Source: Streptomyces sp. ACA25
GTDB lineage: Bacteria; Actinomycetota; Actinomycetes; Streptomycetales; Streptomycetaceae
Direction of reading: 5' to 3'
Length of the DNA: 56,558 bases
Assembly (NCBI RefSeq): GCF_028200735.1
Contig: NZ_JAQKPV010000019.1
Coordinates: 1-56,558, forward strand
Part shown: piece after piece, positions 53,241 to 56,558 of the stretch
How positions within the stretch are numbered: the stretch's first letter is position 1
Layout of the letters: each line of letters starts with the position of its first letter
Position numbers and translations under genes: made by a program
Notes under the pieces: model-generated
Told to the model about the DNA's origin: nothing
Databases searched by the model: none
What the model saw: the letters and a program-made list of their open reading frames with translations, nothing else

Positions 53241-54251
53241 GTGACCGTCGTGGGGCCCTTCGGGGTGAGCGTGCGGGACCAGGCCCTGGAAGCCGATATC
53301 CAGGCTGGGCTGGCGGCTGTCGAAGCGGGGCTGATCGAGGCCACCAAGAGCGATGTGCCCTTCATCACGGAGACCGCGCAGCACCTGGTGCGTGCCGGGG
53401 GCAAACGCTTCCGGCCGCTGCTGGTGATGCTGGCGGCACAGTTCGCGGATCCGCACTCGCCGCGCGTGGTGCCTGCCGCGGTCGTCGTCGAGCTGACCCA
53501 TCTGGCCACGCTCTACCACGACGACATCATGGACGAGGCCGAGGTGCGCCGCGGGGTGCCCAGTGCGAACGCCCGCTGGGACAACTCGGTGGCCGTTCTC
53601 ACCGGCGATTTTCTCTTCGCCCGCGCCTCCAGCATCGTGGCCGGGCTCGGGCCGGAAGCGGTCCGTATCCAGGCCGAGGCGTTCGAGCGGCTGGTGACCG
53701 GCCAGATCCAGGAGACCGCGGGTCCGCCGCCCGGGGCCGACCCCGTCGCGCACTATCTGGACGTGATCGCGGGCAAGACGGGTTCGCTGATCGCGGTGTC
53801 CGGGCGCTTCGGTGCGCTGATGGCCGGCGCGGACGAGGCGACGGTCGACATCCTCACCCAGTTCGGCGAACGGATCGGGGTGGCCTTCCAGCTGGCCGAC
53901 GATGTGCTCGACATCGCGAGCGACAGCGAGGAGTCAGGCAAGACCCCGGGCACCGACCTGCGGGAGGGCATCCCCACCCTGCCGGTGCTGCGGCTCCGGG
54001 AGCACGCCGCGGCCGGCGGTTCCGTCGAGGACCGTGCGCTGGTCGAGCTGCTGGACGGTGACCTCACCGACCCCGGGCGGCACGCCGAGGCGCTGGCCGG
54101 GCTGCGGCTCCACCCCGCGCTGGCCCATGCCCGCGGCGACGCCCTGCGGTACGCCGGGGCCGCCAGGGACACCCTGGCATCGCTGCCGTCAGTGCCCGCC
54201 AGGGCCGCTCTCGCGGCGCTCTGCGACGCGGTCGCCGACCGGGCGTCCTGA
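53241..54251 (+). CDS. Long-chain polyprenyl diphosphate synthase
   Basis: Trans-isoprenyl synthase of 336 aa. First aspartate-rich motif DDIMD (94-98), second DDVLD (220-224), and GGKRFRP (53-59) for pyrophosphate binding. Chain-length determination is not obvious, but the overall pattern (LTHLATLYHDDIMDEAEVRRG) is that of heptaprenyl to nonaprenyl synthases that make the menaquinone side chain, in keeping with the nearby quinone genes. GTG at 53241 with AGGAG about 9 nt upstream; the open frame to 53079 has no support. Divergent from the fumarylacetoacetase gene. Confidence 0.92.
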   Translation: MTVVGPFGVSVRDQALEADIQAGLAAVEAGLIEATKSDVPFITETAQHLVRAGGKRFRPLLVMLAAQFADPHSPRVVPAAVVVELTHLATLYHDDIMDEAEVRRGVPSANARWDNSVAVLTGDFLFARASSIVAGLGPEAVRIQAEAFERLVTGQIQETAGPPPGADPVAHYLDVIAGKTGSLIAVSGRFGALMAGADEATVDILTQFGERIGVAFQLADDVLDIASDSEESGKTPGTDLREGIPTLPVLRLREHAAAGGSVEDRALVELLDGDLTDPGRHAEALAGLRLHPALAHARGDALRYAGAARDTLASLPSVPARAALAALCDAVADRAS

Positions 54252-54260
54252 CAGCACCGC

Positions 54261-54311
54261 CCGGGCGCTGCTTCGGCACTGTCCGGGCACTGCTTCGGCA
54301 CCGCCCGGGCA
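54261..54311. repeat. 22-bp tandem repeat downstream of the polyprenyl synthase
   Basis: Two units of ccgggcRctgcttcggcacY (54261-54282 and 54283-54304) plus the start of a third, in the gap before the LolA-like gene. It can fold into competing hairpins and may take part in termination. Confidence 0.65.
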
Positions 54312-54512
54312 CGTGACGGCAGGGGCGCACAGCGGGGGCAGGGAACACCCCTAAGGGGCGCACGCCCGGGATGCCGTGCCTGGTCATCCCCGGGGAGGAG
54401 CCAGAACCGGCCCAGCGGCCGATGCCCCGCGATGTCCGGTACCGGAAGAATCAAGGGTGTCAGGAGGCGACCGGGGGACGATCGCTGATCGCCGAACAGA
54501 TGGGGATGTCAG

Positions 54513-55367
54513 ATGGCACTGCACAGGAACCTCCGACGGGCTCTCGTACCGACCGCTGTGGTCGCCGGGGTGGCCGCGGTCGGCGCGGGCCTGTACCCGG
54601 CTCTCGCCAGCGACGGCAGCCCGGAGCTGCCCGAGGTGACCGCCGAGGAACTGCTCGTCAAGATCGCGGAGTCGGACACCGAGCAGCTGTCCGGCACTGT
54701 CCGGGTCAGCGTCGACTTCGGCTTCCCGGGGATGGACCGGATGGCCGGCGCGCTGGACGGCCCCGTGGGCCGGCTCGCGAGCGTGGTCGCCGGGGACAGC
54801 ACGCTGCGGGTCGCGGTGGACGGGCCGGACCGTCAGCGGCTGGCGATCGTGGACGGCTCCGACGAGTTCAGCATCATCCACAAGACGGGTGACCTCTGGG
54901 CCTACGACAGCGCGAGCAACACGGCCTACCGGGCCACCGCTCCGGAGTACCGGGAGCACGCCGGGGGGACCGGGGCGGGGGCCTTCGGCTTCGACTCGGG
55001 TCTGACCCCGCAGGAGGTGACCGACCAGCTGCTGGCCGATGCCGGGGAGTACGCCGACATATCCGTCGAGGGCACCGCACGGGTGGCCGGACAGGCCGCG
55101 TACCAGTTGCTCGTCGAGCCGAAGGACGGAGACGGCTCGGTGGAGTCGGTGCGGGTCGCGGTGGACGCCGAGACCGGCGTTCCGCTGGCGGTCACCGTCA
55201 AGGGTTCGGGCAAGCCGCTGCTCGATGTGTCGTTCTCCCAGATCAACTACGAGCGTCCGGCGGGCGGCAGCTTCGACTTCACGCCGCCGAAGGACGCCAC
55301 GGTCATCGACCTGAACGAGGGCGGCTCCCTCGAAGGGCTGTTCCCGGGCTTCCTCGGCCACTTCTGA
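54513..55367 (+). CDS. LolA-like secreted protein
   Basis: Protein of 284 aa. An N-terminal signal or membrane anchor (about 10-32) without a lipobox is followed by a LolA/LppX-type beta-rich domain (LLVKIAESDTEQLSGTVRVSVDFG, STLRVAVDGPDRQRLAIVDGSDEFSIIHKTGDLWAYDSASNTAYR). Such proteins in actinobacteria bind hydrophobic molecules outside the membrane. Function is unproven. ATG at 54513, with GGGGATG just before it as a weak Shine-Dalgarno. From memory, a LolA-like gene near the polyprenyl synthase is conserved in streptomycetes. Convergent with rarD across a hairpin. Confidence 0.85.
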   Translation: MALHRNLRRALVPTAVVAGVAAVGAGLYPALASDGSPELPEVTAEELLVKIAESDTEQLSGTVRVSVDFGFPGMDRMAGALDGPVGRLASVVAGDSTLRVAVDGPDRQRLAIVDGSDEFSIIHKTGDLWAYDSASNTAYRATAPEYREHAGGTGAGAFGFDSGLTPQEVTDQLLADAGEYADISVEGTARVAGQAAYQLLVEPKDGDGSVESVRVAVDAETGVPLAVTVKGSGKPLLDVSFSQINYERPAGGSFDFTPPKDATVIDLNEGGSLEGLFPGFLGHF

Positions 55368-55392
55368 GACCTGGCGGCACGGCCGCCTTCCC

Positions 55393-55431
55393 GAGCCCTC
55401 GTTCACCCCGGTCCCTGGTGAGCGGGGGCTC
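55393..55431. terminator. Bidirectional hairpin terminator
   Basis: Arms 55393-55407 and 55417-55431 pair along 15 positions as plus-strand RNA (two G-U pairs), 9-nt loop, between the convergent LolA-like gene and rarD. Confidence 0.8.
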
Positions 55432-55443
55432 ACCCGTGCGGTG

Positions 55444-56439
55444 TCACCGGCGGGTGGTGAGGGGCTCCGGCGTGCCGTCGCTGGGTTGCACGGCTGCCGC
55501 GGCGGCCGGGTCGGCCGCCGCGGCCCGGGCGGCGGCGTGCCGGAGGGCCACCCGGCCGCGGTGCTGGTTCCGCAGCGCGTCCCAGGTCAGCAGGCACAGG
55601 GCGGTCCACACCAGCAGGAAGCCGGTCCAGCGCTCGGGCGGCATCTCCTCCCCGAAGGCCAGCAGGCCGAGCAGGAACATCGTCGACGGGGCGATGTACT
55701 GCAGGAGGCCGACGGTGGACAGCGGCACCCGTACGGTCGCGGCTCCGAAGAAGATCAGCGGCAGGGCGGTGGCCAGCCCGGTGCCGACCAGCAGCAGGGT
55801 GTGACCGGTGCCCTCGGTCGTGAAGGTGGAGTCGCCGCGGGCGGCCAGCAGGACGAGGAAACCGAAGGCGGGCAGGAACTGCAGTGCGGAGTCGGCGCTG
55901 AAGCCTTCCAGGCCGTCGAGCGCGGTCTGCTTCTTCACCAGCCCATAGGCGGCGAAGGTCACGCTCAAGGCCAGCGACAGCCACGGCACCTGGCCGTAGG
56001 CCACGCTCATCACGACGACCGCCAGTGCGCCGATCCCGACGGCCGCCCACTGGAGGGGGCGCAGCCGCTCACGCAGCAGCAGCACGCCGATGGCGATGGT
56101 GATCAGCGGGTTGATGAAGTAGCCCAGCGAGGCCTCGATGACCCGGTCCTGGGAGACCGCCCAGATGAACATGTACCAGTTGGCCGATATCAGGGTGGCG
56201 GAGAGAGTCAGCAGGCCGAGCCGCTTCGGCTGGCGCAGCAGCGGCCGTATCCATGACCACTTGCGGACCAGGGCCAGGATGAGTACGGCGGTCGGCAGTG
56301 ACCAGACCATGCGGTGCGCCAGCACCTCGGAGGCGGCGGTGGCCTCCAGCAGGTGCCAGTAGAGGGGGAGCAGCCCCCACATGCCGAAGGCCGCGAAGGC
56401 GTACAGCAGCCCCGCGCGATCCGTTGTGGACGATGCCAC
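55444..56439 (-). CDS. rarD: RarD-type EamA family transporter
   Basis: Protein of 331 aa with ten membrane helices in two EamA repeats. YAFAAFGMWGLLPLYWHLL, LAHRMVWSLP, LISANWYMFIWAV, ASLGYFINPLI and STVGLLQYIAPSTMFLLGLLAFGE are the RarD signature. RarD proteins were named for chloramphenicol sensitivity but their substrate is unclear; drug/metabolite export is generic. The C-terminal about 40 residues are Ala/Arg-rich and cytoplasmic. GTG at 56439 with GGGAGG upstream. Confidence 0.93.
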   Translation of the reverse strand: MASSTTDRAGLLYAFAAFGMWGLLPLYWHLLEATAASEVLAHRMVWSLPTAVLILALVRKWSWIRPLLRQPKRLGLLTLSATLISANWYMFIWAVSQDRVIEASLGYFINPLITIAIGVLLLRERLRPLQWAAVGIGALAVVVMSVAYGQVPWLSLALSVTFAAYGLVKKQTALDGLEGFSADSALQFLPAFGFLVLLAARGDSTFTTEGTGHTLLLVGTGLATALPLIFFGAATVRVPLSTVGLLQYIAPSTMFLLGLLAFGEEMPPERWTGFLLVWTALCLLTWDALRNQHRGRVALRHAAARAAAADPAAAAAVQPSDGTPEPLTTRR

Positions 56440-56468
56440 CGTTGCCTCCCGAGTCCGGTCCCCCGAGG

Positions 56469-56498
56469 ACGGTAAGCGTCCGCGCCCCCGTCTGTCAT
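56469..56498 (-). promoter_or_regulatory. Promoter of rarD
   Basis: Minus strand: -35 ATGACA (56493-56498), 18-bp spacer, -10 TACCGT (56469-56474). The GTG follows about 30 nt later. The remaining bases to the window end show nothing else. Confidence 0.5.
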
Positions 56499-56558
56499 TC
56501 CCGTTTCACTCCATGGTCCTGTCGGTGACCAGGGGTGAGCAAGGTGAGCCGGGCTGAC

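Noticed and set aside
54261..54311. Tandem repeat as CRISPR
   Set aside because: Units of 22 bp are directly adjacent without spacers and only two are complete; no cas genes.
54341..54360. GGAAC box and CCCCTAAGGGG palindrome as an ECF-sigma promoter for the LolA-like gene
   Set aside because: No GTC/GTT box at the right distance of 16-17 bp was found.
55444..56439. rarD as a chloramphenicol resistance gene
   Set aside because: The name is historical; nothing in the sequence or context supports resistance.

Overview
High-GC actinomycete DNA, almost certainly a Streptomyces or close relative. GC is very high, with G/C in most third codon positions and many GTG starts. Gene families typical of the group are present: Scr1/DUF5753 regulators with DUF397 partners, DUF3152, DUF4229, an RsbW-like ATPase, a complete 14-gene nuo operon and futalosine-pathway menaquinone genes. 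No rRNA, tRNA, CRISPR array or insertion sequence was recognised.

Left part (1-15.8 kb), accessory in character. Two short plus-strand enzyme genes (GNAT, RibD/DHFR-like) converge on a minus-strand operon (7798 down to 1129) resembling the core of a type IV secretion machine: VirB8/TcpC-like, VirB6/TrbL-like, a membrane protein with a VirB4 N-domain-like body, a VirB4-type ATPase, and a VirD4-like protein that lacks its C-terminal part. No relaxase or integrase accompanies it. Next is a MerR-type regulator fused to two beta sliding-clamp domains, with a MerR-style promoter/operator in front. A duplicated DUF397 unit follows, with an Scr1-type regulator, a divergent RsbW-like ATPase, a Uma2-like protein and a membrane-anchored P-loop/TPR protein.

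Middle part (15.8-34.6 kb), mostly chromosomal housekeeping. It holds a LysE exporter, an O-methyltransferase, a rhomboid protease, a lipoprotein, ubiX, an Lrp regulator, mqnE, a second GNAT, DUF4229, PBP4, cold-shock protein, mqnA, a Ser/Thr kinase, mqnC, an MBL hydrolase, DUF3152, the menaquinone methyltransferase, a geranylgeranyl-reductase-type flavoprotein and a TauE permease. The ubiX, mqnE, mqnA, mqnC and methyltransferase genes belong to the futalosine route to menaquinone. The flavoprotein probably saturates its side chain.

Right part (34.6-56.6 kb). nuoA-N encode NADH:menaquinone oxidoreductase (complex I). They are tightly packed, mostly with 1-4 nt overlaps, and end at a strong hairpin. 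A near-perfect Rex operator lies in front of nuoA, which would link expression to NADH/NAD+. Then follow a repeat-tailed lipoprotein, fumarylacetoacetase, a long-chain polyprenyl diphosphate synthase (menaquinone tail), a LolA-like secreted protein and a RarD permease. Quinone synthesis and the enzyme that reduces the quinone thus lie side by side.

Many single genes appear leaderless: a TAnnnT -10 box sits 6-8 nt before the start codon. I used that to set several starts. All family assignments are from reading translations, without database searches.
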